Shown here piece by piece: positions 28,884-37,862 of a DNA stretch of 64,000 bases. This DNA is from Paracoccaceae bacterium (GTDB lineage Bacteria; Pseudomonadota; Alphaproteobacteria; Rhodobacterales; Rhodobacteraceae), in contig JAOHEK010000016.1 of NCBI GenBank assembly GCA_028097405.1, positions 1 to 64,000 of the forward strand, read 5' to 3'. The first letter of the stretch is position 1; every line of letters starts with the position of its first letter. The notes beneath the pieces are model-generated. The model was not told where the DNA came from. It saw nothing but the letters and a program-made list of their open reading frames with translations, and did not search any database. Position numbers and translations under genes: made by a program.

Positions 28884-30371
28884 TTAAGTTTCCGCGCCCT
28901 TTGGTGGGCACAATCTGTCCATCGGAACCGACAGCCCAGAGTCTTGCATGATCCGAACGTGAGAGCGTTTCAAAAGACGGGGTTCGGCGACGCCGACGGA
29001 ATGAGAGATGATCTCGACCTCTTTCACCATGTTCTGAGCAAAGGCCGACACACGTTTATATTTATCGCTGACGACAAGGCCTTTTTGTAAATGCGGATCG
29101 TGGGTCGTGATGCCAGTGGGGCAGGTGTTCTTGTTGCATTTCAGGGCCTGAATACAGCCAAGCGAAAACATAAAGCCACGGGCCGAGGTTATGAAATCGG
29201 CACCTGCCGCCAAGGCCCAAGCCACGTCGCCGGGACCGACCAACTTGCCGCTGGCAACGATTCGGATGCGGTTTTTCAGGCCCGCTTGGTTGCGCATATC
29301 GACGATCAGGGGCAGGGCTTCGCGGATCGACATACCCACGAGATCGATAAGGGGCATCGGCGCAGCCCCTGTGCCGCCTTCGCCGCCGTCCAGAGTGATG
29401 AAGTCAGGTGCGCTGTCTGCGCCGCGCTGAACGATGGTGTCGAACAGGTTGCCAAGGGCCTCCTCCGCGCCCATGACAGTTTTGATTCCGACAGGTTTGC
29501 TCGTGACCTTGCGGATGTGACTGATCAGGTCAAGAAGCTCGTCCCAGGTATTGACGTCGCGGTGGCGGTTGGGGGAAATCCCGTCTTGGCCCACTTCCAA
29601 TCCCCGTATTTTCGCGATTTCTTCTGTCACTTTCGCGCCGGGAAGAATGCCGCCTTTTCCGGGCTTTGCGCCTTGAGCCAGCTTGATTTCGAACATCCGA
29701 ACGGTGTCGTGTGCGGCGACTTCTGTTAGTTTTTCGTCGCTCAGGTTGCCTTCCTTGTCTCGGACGCCAAACTTTGCCGTGCCGATCTGAAACACGATGT
29801 CAGCGCCGCCTTTTAGGTGGTATTCGCTAAGGCCGCCTTCACCTGTGTTCATCCAGATACCAGCGTCTTTTGCGCCTTTGCTAAGCGCCAGAACGGCAGG
29901 TTTTGAAATCGCGCCGTAGCTCATGCCTGAGATGTTGAAGAAGGATTTTGCGAGAAACGGGTTTGGGCAATCCGGGCCGATGACCAAGGGCTCAGAACAG
30001 GCGAATTCGTCGTCCATGGGTGGGAAGGCGGCGTTCATGAATAGGGGGGTGCCGACGACGTTGATGTTACGGGTCGAGCCGAAGGCGACGGTGTTTCCTT
30101 TGCCGGACACGGCGCGGTGAATCCATTCGCGTTGAGCGCGGTTGAACGGCATTTCCTCGCGGTCCATGGCGAAAAAGTATTGGCGGAAAAACTCGCCAAG
30201 GGCTGAGAATATATGACGGAATCGACCGAGTACGGGATAGTTTCTGCGAATGGCATCATGGGTCTGAAGGCGGTCAATAACAAACAAGACCAATACCAAA
30301 GCAAAGATCAACCCGACGACAACGACAAAAGCCACAGCCAGGAAGTTAATAGTGTTCATCGCGAAGTCCAT
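28884..30371 (-). CDS. FMN-binding glutamate synthase family oxidoreductase, membrane-anchored
   Basis: From ATG 30371, preceded by AAGGAAAA, the protein has 495 residues. A transmembrane segment near residues 8-30 (FLAVAFVVVVGLIFALVLVLFV) is followed by the FMN-binding glutamate synthase barrel. That barrel has GISPNRHRD, IKTVMGAEEALG and FITLDGGEGGTGAAPMPL. The cysteines of CIQALKCNKNTCPTG fit the CX5CX4C pattern of the [3Fe-4S] site in glutamate synthases. The glutaminase domain is absent, so it is not a full GOGAT; the electron donor and product are unknown. An upstream frame to 30488 is non-conserved. It divides rpmD from rplO. Confidence 0.85.
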   Translation of the reverse strand: MDFAMNTINFLAVAFVVVVGLIFALVLVLFVIDRLQTHDAIRRNYPVLGRFRHIFSALGEFFRQYFFAMDREEMPFNRAQREWIHRAVSGKGNTVAFGSTRNINVVGTPLFMNAAFPPMDDEFACSEPLVIGPDCPNPFLAKSFFNISGMSYGAISKPAVLALSKGAKDAGIWMNTGEGGLSEYHLKGGADIVFQIGTAKFGVRDKEGNLSDEKLTEVAAHDTVRMFEIKLAQGAKPGKGGILPGAKVTEEIAKIRGLEVGQDGISPNRHRDVNTWDELLDLISHIRKVTSKPVGIKTVMGAEEALGNLFDTIVQRGADSAPDFITLDGGEGGTGAAPMPLIDLVGMSIREALPLIVDMRNQAGLKNRIRIVASGKLVGPGDVAWALAAGADFITSARGFMFSLGCIQALKCNKNTCPTGITTHDPHLQKGLVVSDKYKRVSAFAQNMVKEVEIISHSVGVAEPRLLKRSHVRIMQDSGLSVPMDRLCPPKGAET

Positions 30372-30625
30372 GGCGTTTTCCTTTTCAAGTTGCCACTTGG
30401 TACACTCTTGGTCTTCTTGACGCCATCCGGGGTGGGCCTGTTTCACACGATTGCGAACGAAATGTGCCGCCGCTGCGCGATAAAACATGGTATTTGGACG
30501 GCCGTTCTCAGATCTTTCATCGATTTTGATTGCATTTCCTGCAAATATAGGCCGCTAAACAGCCACATTCTGACGTCATGTTCGAAGCTGATGTCGAAAC
30601 CCTTTTATAGACCGTAGAGTGTAGA

Positions 30626-31378
30626 ATGCCTCCATGGACCGATCTTTTCATTGTGACCGCTGCCGTTTTGGTGGCAATGGCCCCTATGACGGCCAGCTTT
30701 TTGCAATGCTGGGCTGATCGGGCACGTCTTGATGCTGGAGTTGGGCTGCCCGCTGGAAGATCCGCCTGCGACGGCTGCGGAACAACACTGGGTCCGATTG
30801 ATTTGGTGCCGGTCTTTGGCTGGCTTTTGAACCGGGGCAAGGCGCGGTGTTGTGGCGCGGATTTGCATCCGAAATTCCTGTATGGCGAAGCTTTGGTGCT
30901 GTTTTGCGCGATTTGGGCGGTTCTTTTGCTGCCTTGGCCGGTTGTCTTGCCAACTTTGCTTTTGATCCCGGGCTTGCAAGGGATTGTTCTGTTGACTGGC
31001 CCTAAACCAAAGATTGCACGCGGTTTCGCTGGGGCCTTGACGGTTTTGGGGCTGCTTGTCGCTTGGCTGCTTTTGCAAGATCAACTGCTGAATCATGCTG
31101 GCGCCACGCTTTTGGGTCTGGCGCTTTGGATGATGGCAAGGTTGCAGCGTGCCGTTGCGCCGGATGCGTTGTTCCTGTTGCCGGTCGCGGGTGCATTTTT
31201 GGGCTTTGACGGTCTGGCGATCACCTGTTTCGTCGCAATACCGGGTGCTTTGGCCTATCAAGTGCTGAAACCGTTTTTGTATCCTGAGCATTTGCGCCGG
31301 CCTGTGATGCCCGGTGAGGCGGTGGTCTTTGGTCTTGCCGCCGCAATTTGGATCGTCTGGCTTTATTTCACGTTCTGA
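30626..31378 (+). CDS. Prepilin-peptidase-like membrane protein
   Basis: The 250-residue protein has an N-terminal domain of the type found in type IV prepilin peptidases. Cysteine pairs C48/C51 and C75/C76 surround [19 protein letters not shown], and the following FLYGEAL matches the family. Five to six hydrophobic segments follow. The catalytic aspartates expected in the family (an LPD-type motif and GXGDXK) are not evident, although a PDA at about residue 178 could be a relic. It may be an inactive or methyltransferase-only homologue. No pilus genes are nearby. It sits just upstream of the rplO promoter. Confidence 0.65.
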   Translation: MPPWTDLFIVTAAVLVAMAPMTASFLQCWADRARLDAGVGLPAGRSACDGCGTTLGPIDLVPVFGWLLNRGKARCCGADLHPKFLYGEALVLFCAIWAVLLLPWPVVLPTLLLIPGLQGIVLLTGPKPKIARGFAGALTVLGLLVAWLLLQDQLLNHAGATLLGLALWMMARLQRAVAPDALFLLPVAGAFLGFDGLAITCFVAIPGALAYQVLKPFLYPEHLRRPVMPGEAVVFGLAAAIWIVWLYFTF

Positions 31379-31382
31379 GGCC

Positions 31383-31411
31383 TTGCCAGAACCCGTCACC
31401 TTCCCTTATAC
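31383..31411 (+). promoter_or_regulatory. Restart promoter for rplO-secY-adk
   Basis: TTGCCA (31383-31388), a 17-nt spacer and TTATAC (31406-31411) lie immediately after the preceding gene and 98 nt before rplO. The -35 box is identical to those before rplB and rpmC. Confidence 0.65.
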
Positions 31412-31508
31412 GCCCCCGGTGGTCTCCTTTGGGGATCGCTTATCAATTACGTTATGCCGTGTCCGTCCTATTTCGCTTCGAGGGCGCGTCCGGCCAAGGA
31501 GAAGCGAC

Positions 31509-31982
31509 ATGAAATTGAATGAACTCCGGGACAATCCCGGCGCAACAAAACGGCGCAAGCGCGTTGGCCGTGGTCCGGGTTCGGGCACCGGTAAAATGGG
31601 TGGCCGTGGTATCAAAGGTCAGAAATCCCGTTCGGGTGTGGCGTTAAATGGCTACGAAGGCGGCCAGATGCCCCTGTACCAACGTCTGCCAAAGCGTGGC
31701 TTTAATAAGCCGAACCGCAAGGCATTCGCAGTGGTGAACCTTGGTTTGATCCAGAAATTCATCGACGAAAAGAAGATCGATGCGAAAGCCGAGATCACCG
31801 AAGACGCCTTGGTGGAATCGGGTCTGGTACGTCGCAAGAAAGACGGCATCAGGGTGCTGGCCAAAGGCGAATTTTCGACCAAAGCGACCATTTCCGTAAC
31901 GGGTGCTTCGAAGTCGGCGATTGCCGCGGTTGAAAAAGCCGGTGGTGCGCTGAACGTCACAACATCCTCGGCGGCCGAGTAA
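31509..31982 (+). CDS. rplO: 50S ribosomal protein L15
   Basis: L15 is a late-assembly protein of the 50S subunit. From ATG 31509, after AAGGAGAAGCGAC, it has 157 residues with start [20 protein letters not shown] and the motif GMKSRSG-like [19 protein letters not shown]. An in-frame extension to 31314 runs through the upstream gene and is rejected. A 102-nt spacer with a GCCGCTGACC/GGTCTGGCGGC stem precedes secY. Confidence 0.98.
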   Translation: MKLNELRDNPGATKRRKRVGRGPGSGTGKMGGRGIKGQKSRSGVALNGYEGGQMPLYQRLPKRGFNKPNRKAFAVVNLGLIQKFIDEKKIDAKAEITEDALVESGLVRRKKDGIRVLAKGEFSTKATISVTGASKSAIAAVEKAGGALNVTTSSAAE

Positions 31983-32084
31983 CGTCTTGTGGGCAGCGGC
32001 TTGGCTGCCTACATAACCTAAAGTTTCCAACGCCGCTGACCGGAAACCGGTCTGGCGGCGTTTGCATATAAAGAGAGGCCTCAA

Positions 32085-33443
32085 ATGGCATCCGCAGCAG
32101 AGCAAATGGCCTCCAACGTCAGTTGGGGCATGTTGGGCAAAGCGACTGAGCTTCGCCAGCGTCTGTTATTCACGATTGGGCTTTTGATCGTTTACCGGAT
32201 CGGAACATATATTCCGGTGCCGGGGATCGACGGGATCGCCCTTCGGGATTTCATGGACCAAGCCGCCGGTGGTATTGCGGGTGTCTTGGGGATGTTCACG
32301 GGCGGTGCGCTGTCGCGGATGGGCATCTTTGCGCTCGGCATTATGCCTTATATCTCGGCCTCGATCATCGTTCAGCTTTTGGGTGCCACTTGGGGCCCGC
32401 TGCAACAGTTGAAGAAAGAGGGTGAGAACGGGCGCCGCAAAATCACGCAGTACACGCGGTACGGCACGGTATTTCTTGCCACGTTCCAAGCTTACGGGCT
32501 TGCGGTGTCGATGGAAGCTGGCGATCTGGTCACCGACCCTGGCTGGTTCTTCCGCATTTCAACGGTCATCACGCTGGTTGGCGGCACCATGTTCCTGTTG
32601 TGGCTGGGCGAGCAAATCACTGCGCGCGGTGTCGGCAACGGTATTTCGCTGATCATCTATGTGGGTATTGTGGCCGAGCTTCCGGGCGCGTTCGCTCAGT
32701 TCTTCGAGCAGGGCCGTGTCGGTGCGCTGTCGACAGGTGTGATCCTTGGAATTGTCGCGATGCTGCTTGCGACGCTGGCCTTCGTGGTCTTTATGGAGCG
32801 ATCTCTGCGCAAGGTGCATATCCAGTATCCGCGCCGTCAGGTGGGCATGAAGGTTTATGACGGTGGATCGTCGCATCTTCCGATTAAAGTGAACCCCGCA
32901 GGTGTTATCCCAGCGATTTTCGCGTCGTCGCTTTTGCTGCTGCCGACAACACTGTCGACCTTTTCAGGATCGAATGCAGGGCCGGTAATGAGCTGGATTC
33001 TGGCGTACTTTGGCCCCGGACAACCTCTGTACCTGTTGTTCTTTGCAGCCATGATTATCTTCTTCACCTACTTCTACACGCTGAACGTGTCGTTCAAGCC
33101 GGATGAAGTGGCCGATAACCTTAAGAACCAGAACGGCTTTGTTCCGGGCATCCGTCCGGGTAAGAAAACCGAGGAATATCTGGAATACGTGGTTACGCGC
33201 CTTCTGGTTCTGGGTTCTGCCTATCTGGCGCTTGTCTGTCTGATTCCGGAAGTCATCCGAGGCAATTTGGCGATTACTGCCTATTTCGGAGGCACCTCAA
33301 TTCTGATTATTGTGTCAGTGGGGATGGACTTTATTCAACAAGTTCAGTCTCATTTGTTGGCTCATCAATACGAGGGGCTGATCGAGAAATCTCAACTGCG
33401 CGGCAAAAAGCGTGGGAAGGGTAAAGGGACAGCGAGACGATGA
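32085..33443 (+). CDS. secY: Preprotein translocase subunit SecY
   Basis: SecY is the channel subunit of the Sec translocon in the inner membrane. It has 452 residues and ten hydrophobic segments. The first signature, [12 protein letters not shown], is near residue 45, and the second, [10 protein letters not shown], near residue 90. The basic C-terminal tail ([10 protein letters not shown]) is typical of alphaproteobacteria. AGAGAGGCCTC precedes the ATG. The stop overlaps the adk start by 4 nt. Confidence 0.98.
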   Translation: MASAAEQMASNVSWGMLGKATELRQRLLFTIGLLIVYRIGTYIPVPGIDGIALRDFMDQAAGGIAGVLGMFTGGALSRMGIFALGIMPYISASIIVQLLGATWGPLQQLKKEGENGRRKITQYTRYGTVFLATFQAYGLAVSMEAGDLVTDPGWFFRISTVITLVGGTMFLLWLGEQITARGVGNGISLIIYVGIVAELPGAFAQFFEQGRVGALSTGVILGIVAMLLATLAFVVFMERSLRKVHIQYPRRQVGMKVYDGGSSHLPIKVNPAGVIPAIFASSLLLLPTTLSTFSGSNAGPVMSWILAYFGPGQPLYLLFFAAMIIFFTYFYTLNVSFKPDEVADNLKNQNGFVPGIRPGKKTEEYLEYVVTRLLVLGSAYLALVCLIPEVIRGNLAITAYFGGTSILIIVSVGMDFIQQVQSHLLAHQYEGLIEKSQLRGKKRGKGKGTARR

Positions 33444-34084
33444 ATATCATTCTGCTCGGCCCACCGGGAGCTGGGAAGGGGACACAGGCGCGCTTTCTTG
33501 AGGATGAGCGTGGGATGGTTCAGCTTTCCACCGGTGACATGTTACGCGAGGCCCGGACGTCGGGCACCGAAATGGGCCAAAAGGTTGCCAGTATCATGGA
33601 TGCGGGCCAGTTGGTGACAGATGAGATCGTAATTGGGCTGATCGAAGAGAAGCTTCAAAGCGCCGATGGCAACGGATTTATCTTTGACGGATTTCCCCGG
33701 ACGCTGCCTCAGGCCGATGCTTTGGGCGACTTGCTGAAAGCCAATGGTCAGGGCCTGAACGCAGTGGTTGCGATGCAGGTGGACGACGAAGCCCTTGTGG
33801 CACGTATCACGGCGCGCTCGACCTGTGGCGCATGTGGCGAAGTTTACAACGACCAGACCAGACCCCAGCCAGCGGACGGCAAGTGTTCGAACTGTGGTGC
33901 GTCGGATTTCAAACGCCGGGCGGATGACAACGAAGACAGCCTGAAGACGCGGTTGATGGAGTACTACAAGAAGACCTCGCCGTTGCTTGGGTACTACTAC
34001 GCCAAGGGTGATTTGCGGACTGTGGATGGCTTGGGTGAGATCGACGCGGTGAAGGCTGAGATTGCCGGGGTGTTGGGCACATAG
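33440..34084 (+). CDS. adk: Adenylate kinase with zinc-type LID
   Basis: Adenylate kinase interconverts ATP plus AMP and two ADP. It has 214 residues, with P-loop [10 protein letters not shown] at residues 7-16 and FDGFPRT for AMP binding. The LID carries four cysteines (CGACGEVYN and CSNCGASDF), the zinc-stabilised form common in alphaproteobacteria and Gram-positives. The start overlaps secY (ATGA). Confidence 0.97.
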   Translation: MNIILLGPPGAGKGTQARFLEDERGMVQLSTGDMLREARTSGTEMGQKVASIMDAGQLVTDEIVIGLIEEKLQSADGNGFIFDGFPRTLPQADALGDLLKANGQGLNAVVAMQVDDEALVARITARSTCGACGEVYNDQTRPQPADGKCSNCGASDFKRRADDNEDSLKTRLMEYYKKTSPLLGYYYAKGDLRTVDGLGEIDAVKAEIAGVLGT

Positions 34085-34181
34085 GAACGTCTGGGCGCAT
34101 TTCTTTATCGGATTGTGCCTGTCCTTAGCCTCGAGTTGGGTAGCCCTGAACAAATCTCTCTTGACACCCTTCCACAGGCTC

Positions 34182-34210
34182 TTGACGCCCCTGTGTTAAC
34201 AACATAATCA
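34182..34210 (+). promoter_or_regulatory. Promoter of the rpsM-rpsK-rpoA-rplQ block
   Basis: TTGACG (34182-34187), a 17-nt spacer and TAATCA (34205-34210) lie 112 nt before rpsM. A second -35-like TTGACA at 34161-34166 in a near-repeated context (TCTTGACACCC, CTTGACGCCC) has no good -10 at the right distance. No intrinsic terminator is seen after adk. Confidence 0.65.
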
Positions 34211-34236
34211 CCACATCTCGAATGAGAATCATATGT

Positions 34237-34266
34237 AAAGCCCGGTGGCCGCAATGCTCCGGGCTT
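34237..34266 (+). promoter_or_regulatory. Hairpin in the rpsM leader
   Basis: AAGCCCGG and CCGGGCTT form an 8-bp stem around a 14-nt loop in the predicted leader. No T-run follows directly, so attenuation or a protein-binding leader is possible but unproven. Confidence 0.5.
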
Positions 34267-34321
34267 ACGTTGTGAAAAAAGGGCCTGGGATCACGGGCTC
34301 GCAACGAAAAGGAAAATATAC

Positions 34322-34690
34322 GTGGCACGTATTGCTGGCGTGAACATTCCCACAGGGAAGCGTGTTCCAATCGCCCTCACTTATATCACTGGTATCGGCC
34401 ATACCTCGGCCAAAGCCATCTGCGAAGCTGTCAACATCGAAGCGTCCCGCCGGGTTAATGAACTTAGCGACGCCGAAGTGCTGGCCATTCGCGAGCACAT
34501 CGATGCGAACTTCTCTGTTGAAGGCGATCTGCGCCGCGAAGTGCAGATGAACGTCAAACGTCTGATGGACTTGGGTTGCTATCGCGGCCTGCGTCATCGT
34601 CGGAACCTGCCCGTGCGCGGTCAGCGGACCCATACCAACGCACGCACCCGCAAAGGCCCCGCAAAGGCCATTGCCGGCAAGAAGAAATAA
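34322..34690 (+). CDS. rpsM: 30S ribosomal protein S13
   Basis: S13 in the 30S head contacts P-site tRNA and the 50S subunit. It has 122 residues. The start is GTG ([10 protein letters not shown] read as Met), preceded by AAAAGGAAAATATAC. The conserved C terminus [25 protein letters not shown] is intact. It is first gene of the alpha block. Confidence 0.98.
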   Translation: MARIAGVNIPTGKRVPIALTYITGIGHTSAKAICEAVNIEASRRVNELSDAEVLAIREHIDANFSVEGDLRREVQMNVKRLMDLGCYRGLRHRRNLPVRGQRTHTNARTRKGPAKAIAGKKK

Positions 34691-34705
34691 GGGAGGGCTT
34701 TCGAC

Positions 34706-35092
34706 ATGGCACGTGAACGTCGCATAAAGAAGAAGCCGTCAAAAAACATCGCGTCCGGTGTGGCGCATGTGAATTCAACGTTTAACAACACTCGGATCCT
34801 GATTTCCGACGTCCAAGGCAATGCGATTGCTTGGTCATCAGCTGGAACCATGGGCTTTAAGGGCTCGCGGAAATCCACGCCTTATGCAGCTCAGATGGCA
34901 GCAGAAGACGCGGGCAAGAAGGCTCAGGAGCATGGTGTCCGTACTTTGGAAGTTGAAGTGCAGGGACCGGGTTCGGGTCGCGAAAGCGCCTTGCGGGCAC
35001 TGGCCGCTGTTGGGTTCAACATCACGTCGATTCGTGACGTGACACCGATTGCACACAACGGTTGCCGCCCACCGAAGCGTCGCCGCGTTTAA
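34706..35092 (+). CDS. rpsK: 30S ribosomal protein S11
   Basis: S11 forms the platform that positions the Shine-Dalgarno helix. It has 128 residues, with [12 protein letters not shown] and the C-terminal [18 protein letters not shown] signature. GGGAGGGC precedes the ATG. An 87-nt spacer leads to rpoA. Confidence 0.99.
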   Translation: MARERRIKKKPSKNIASGVAHVNSTFNNTRILISDVQGNAIAWSSAGTMGFKGSRKSTPYAAQMAAEDAGKKAQEHGVRTLEVEVQGPGSGRESALRALAAVGFNITSIRDVTPIAHNGCRPPKRRRV

Positions 35093-35179
35093 GATGTCAG
35101 GGGCGGTTATTTCGCCGTCCACACCTCGGGAGCGACCGGTCTGGGACATGGGCCGGAAGCAGGAATTGAGGAGACCAAC

Positions 35180-36196
35180 ATGATCCATAAGAATTGGCAG
35201 GAATTGATCAAGCCGACACAGCTTGATGTAAAGCCCGGCAACGATCCCGCACGGGAAGCCACAGTAATGGCGGAACCACTAGAGCGTGGCTTTGGTCTGA
35301 CACTGGGGAACGCCATTCGTCGCGTTCTGATGTCGTCGCTGCAAGGTGCCGCGATCACAAGTGTTCAGATCGACAATGTGCTACACGAGTTTTCGTCTGT
35401 TGCGGGTGTCCGCGAGGACGTTACCGACATCGTTTTGAACCTGAAGGGTGTCGCGATCCGTATGGACGTGGAAGGCCCTAAGCGGTTGTCTGTCTCGGCC
35501 AAAGGCCCGCAGGTTGTGACTGCTGGTGACATCTCGGAAACGGCTGGGATCGAGGTTCTGAACAAGGACCACGTGATCTGTCACTTGGATGATGGCGCTG
35601 ATCTGTTCATGGAACTGACTGTTGAGAATGGCAAAGGTTACGTCGCGGCCGACAAGAACCGGCCCGAGGATGCGCCCATTGGCCTTGTGCCGGTTGATGC
35701 GATCTATTCGCCTGTGCGTAAGGTTAGCTATGACGTTCAGCCGACCCGTGAAGGTCAGGTTCTGGATTATGACAAGCTGACGCTTAAGCTGGAAACAGAT
35801 GGTTCGGTCACGCCGGATGATGCGGTGGCTTTGGCTGCGCGCATTTTGCAGGATCAACTGTCGATCTTCGTGAACTTTGACGAGCCAGAATCGGCGACTC
35901 GTCAGGACGAAGATGATGGACTTGAGTTCAATCCGCTTCTTCTGAAGAAAGTGGACGAATTGGAACTGTCTGTCCGTTCGGCGAACTGCTTGAAGAACGA
36001 CAACATCGTCTACATTGGGGACCTGATCCAAAAGACCGAAGCCGAGATGCTTCGGACCCCGAACTTTGGTCGGAAATCGTTGAACGAGATCAAAGAAGTG
36101 CTTTCCGGCATGGGTCTGCACCTTGGCATGGACGTCGAGGAATGGCCGCCTGAGAATATCGAAGATCTGGCCAAGAAGTTCGAAGACCAGTTCTAA
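35180..36196 (+). CDS. rpoA: DNA-directed RNA polymerase subunit alpha
   Basis: The alpha subunit assembles RNA polymerase and contacts UP elements and activators. It has 338 residues. The N-terminal dimerisation domain carries [22 protein letters not shown]. The C-terminal domain (from about residue 255) has the helix-hairpin-helix segment [21 protein letters not shown] and [21 protein letters not shown] precedes the ATG. It is cotranscribed with rpsM-rpsK. Confidence 0.99.
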   Translation: MIHKNWQELIKPTQLDVKPGNDPAREATVMAEPLERGFGLTLGNAIRRVLMSSLQGAAITSVQIDNVLHEFSSVAGVREDVTDIVLNLKGVAIRMDVEGPKRLSVSAKGPQVVTAGDISETAGIEVLNKDHVICHLDDGADLFMELTVENGKGYVAADKNRPEDAPIGLVPVDAIYSPVRKVSYDVQPTREGQVLDYDKLTLKLETDGSVTPDDAVALAARILQDQLSIFVNFDEPESATRQDEDDGLEFNPLLLKKVDELELSVRSANCLKNDNIVYIGDLIQKTEAEMLRTPNFGRKSLNEIKEVLSGMGLHLGMDVEEWPPENIEDLAKKFEDQF

Positions 36197-36326
36197 ACGG
36201 ATAGAGAAAAATGCCCGGGATAGCCGGGGACAGTCAGGGCATCCGCCCCAAGGTGAGCGGGGGACACGCATCCCCCGCCGGACAAAGTAAAAACGCCCGT
36301 AGAGGGCATCTATTTGGAGAAGACAC

Positions 36327-36746
36327 ATGCGTCACGCACGAGGCTATCGCCGCCTCAATCGCACCCATGAGCACCGAAAGGCGCTTTTTGCCAACATGGC
36401 CGGGTCGCTGATTGAACATGAACAAATCAAAACCACGCTGCCGAAAGCCAAAGAGCTTAAGCGCATCATGGACAAGATCATCACGCTTGGTAAGCGCGGA
36501 GATTTGCACGCACGCCGTCAGGCTGCTGCGCGTTTGAAGCAGGACATGCACGTCGCTAAGTTGTTCGAGGTTCTTGGACCCCGCTACAAAGAGCGTTCGG
36601 GTGGGTACACCCGCGTCATGAAAGCCGGGTTCCGCTATGGTGATATGGCGCCAATGGCGATCATCGAACTGGTCGACCGGGACGCTGACGCGAAAGGTTC
36701 TGCTGACCGCGCGCGTCTTGCAGCCGAGGACGCTGCTGAAGAATAA
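36327..36746 (+). CDS. rplQ: 50S ribosomal protein L17
   Basis: L17 is at the tunnel exit. It has 139 residues with start [20 protein letters not shown] and an acidic Ala-rich tail. A 130-nt spacer after rpoA is rich in short GC palindromes (CCCGGGATAGCCGGG type). It ends the ribosomal super-cluster. Confidence 0.98.
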   Translation: MRHARGYRRLNRTHEHRKALFANMAGSLIEHEQIKTTLPKAKELKRIMDKIITLGKRGDLHARRQAAARLKQDMHVAKLFEVLGPRYKERSGGYTRVMKAGFRYGDMAPMAIIELVDRDADAKGSADRARLAAEDAAEE

Positions 36747-36770
36747 GGTGAGTTTTAGATTTACCGATGA

Positions 36771-36805
36771 AGCCGCTCTGGATGTTCGTCCGGGGCGGCT
36801 TTTTA
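36771..36805 (+). terminator. Terminator after rplQ
   Basis: A GC-rich stem (AGCCGCTCTGG facing CCGGGGCGGCT) is followed by TTTTTAG. It overlaps the stop codon of the small minus-strand ORF. Confidence 0.85.
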
Positions 36806-36982
36806 GTTTCTGATTGTTCCAGGCTTCAGCGCAAGTGTAAGCGACGTCAGCAAGTGATCCTGAGTTTCAGCGCCGCTTAGGTCGGAACGCGAACTGGCAT
36901 CCAGAAAGCTGAGCAGTTGTTCAAGCTGTGACGGTTCCGGATTTGCCGAATTTTTGATCTTCTTGGAGTTAGTATCGAACAT
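36803..36982 (-). CDS. Small hypothetical protein divergent from luxR
   Basis: The 59-residue frame starts MFDTNSKKIKNSANPEPSQL and contains one probable amphipathic helix (QLEQLLSFLDAS). It has no signal or membrane segment and no recognised family. It faces away from luxR and shares the 37.0 kb upstream region that holds the lux-box-like palindrome, so it could be quorum-controlled. Its ribosome-binding site is weak; an upstream in-frame start at 37021 is less likely. It may not be a gene. Confidence 0.4.
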   Translation of the reverse strand: MFDTNSKKIKNSANPEPSQLEQLLSFLDASSRSDLSGAETQDHLLTSLTLALKPGTIRN

Positions 36983-37028
36983 GGAGCACTCAATTAGGAG
37001 AAAGGTTAATATCACGTACAATTTAAGG

Positions 37029-37066
37029 TTGACTGAGTGTTGCGCAACTTGTCTAAAAGGACAGGT
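37029..37066 (+). promoter_or_regulatory. luxR promoter candidate with overlapping lux-box-like palindrome
   Basis: The 20-bp imperfect palindrome ACTTGTCTAAAAGGACAGGT (37047-37066) has arms ACTTGTC and GACAGGT with one mismatch. The length and half-sites are those of classic lux boxes (ACCTGT half-sites). It overlaps the -10 (TCTAAA, 37052-37057) of a candidate promoter whose -35 is TTGACT (37029-37034) at 17 nt. A LuxR-type protein bound there could act on luxR; the overlap with the -10 would fit repression. The role is inferred. Confidence 0.55.
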
Positions 37067-37137
37067 AAGTCCAACAAGTCGAGTGGCGCGCCTGCGAAAA
37101 ACTCAATAATTCCAAGAAGCCTGTCGAAAGAAGAACC

Positions 37138-37809
37138 ATGTGGCGTGACAATGAACCGTACGAGCGTCTGGATCGGAACCAGATAACTAAGACCGCCAAT
37201 GCCGACAAAACGTCGTTGTCGGCGAATTTTGACGCTTTGGGTCGCCTTTCTCCATGTGGTTTCTCAGCCGGACTTCACATCCGTTTTGCTTCGCCGATGA
37301 TTTACGTGCGTACGTATGATGAGGCGTGGACAAAACTCTACGATGAGAATGCGTATGCCTTACGTGATCCTCTTGTGTTTTGGGGGGTGGGTGTAAAAGG
37401 ACATACACGGTGGAGTGCGATTAAGCTTCCGGATCCGTTCAACATTCTCGGCCAAGCTCAAGACTACGGGCTTGTTTATGGGGCTGTGATATCTTGTGGG
37501 CCAATTACCTCGCGCAGTATCGTGGGCATGGCACATCATGAACGTGAGTTCACGGATGAAGAAATCTCGGAAGCAGTAAAGATCGTACAAAATCTTCACA
37601 TGGCAGCAGAGCCCCCAACCGAGTTGACGCGCGCGCAGATAGAAGCGTTGCGTCTGCTAGCTGATGGGGACCGGCACGCTGCCGCAGCTGCAAAACTTGG
37701 CATTTCAGAAAGCGCCTTTAAAGCGCGTCTGCAGTCGGCAAGGGTTCGGCTGGGTGCGCGCACAACGGCTCAAGCGCTAAAGAAGGCCCGAGAATACCAG
37801 CTTTTATAG
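37138..37809 (+). CDS. luxR: LuxR-family acyl-homoserine-lactone-responsive regulator
   Basis: The 223-residue regulator has an N-terminal autoinducer-binding domain. W64, Y68, D77, P78 and W92 keep exactly the spacing of the AHL-binding residues of TraR/LuxR (W57, Y61, D70, P71, W85). The C-terminal helix-turn-helix (LTRAQIEALRLLADGD to LGISESAFKARL, residues 161-200) retains the conserved Glu, Leu and Gly. It lies directly upstream of luxI on the same strand, so it is a cognate receptor rather than an orphan. The ATG follows AAAGAAGAACC. Confidence 0.93.
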   Translation: MWRDNEPYERLDRNQITKTANADKTSLSANFDALGRLSPCGFSAGLHIRFASPMIYVRTYDEAWTKLYDENAYALRDPLVFWGVGVKGHTRWSAIKLPDPFNILGQAQDYGLVYGAVISCGPITSRSIVGMAHHEREFTDEEISEAVKIVQNLHMAAEPPTELTRAQIEALRLLADGDRHAAAAAKLGISESAFKARLQSARVRLGARTTAQALKKAREYQLL

Positions 37810-37862
37810 GCAGTACCGTCTCCCTGATCAGGTTTTTTTAACCCAGACTGGAGACTGTACCA
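37810..37862 (+). promoter_or_regulatory. luxR-luxI spacer with inverted repeat
   Basis: GTACCGTCTCC (about 37814-37824) and GGAGACTGTAC (about 37849-37859) are an 11-nt inverted repeat with one mismatch that brackets the whole spacer and ends 3 nt before luxI. A T7 run lies between. It could form a hairpin that hides or exposes the luxI ribosome-binding site. The function is untested. Confidence 0.5.

Noticed and set aside
30605-31399. A 264-residue minus-strand frame opposite the prepilin-peptidase-like gene
   Set aside because: Composition (Gln/Lys/Pro-rich without secondary-structure pattern) and antisense position; the plus strand has the cysteine and membrane pattern.
35381-36328. A 315-residue minus-strand frame across rpoA
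   Set aside because: Shadow of rpoA. The real gene and its conserved domains lie on the plus strand.
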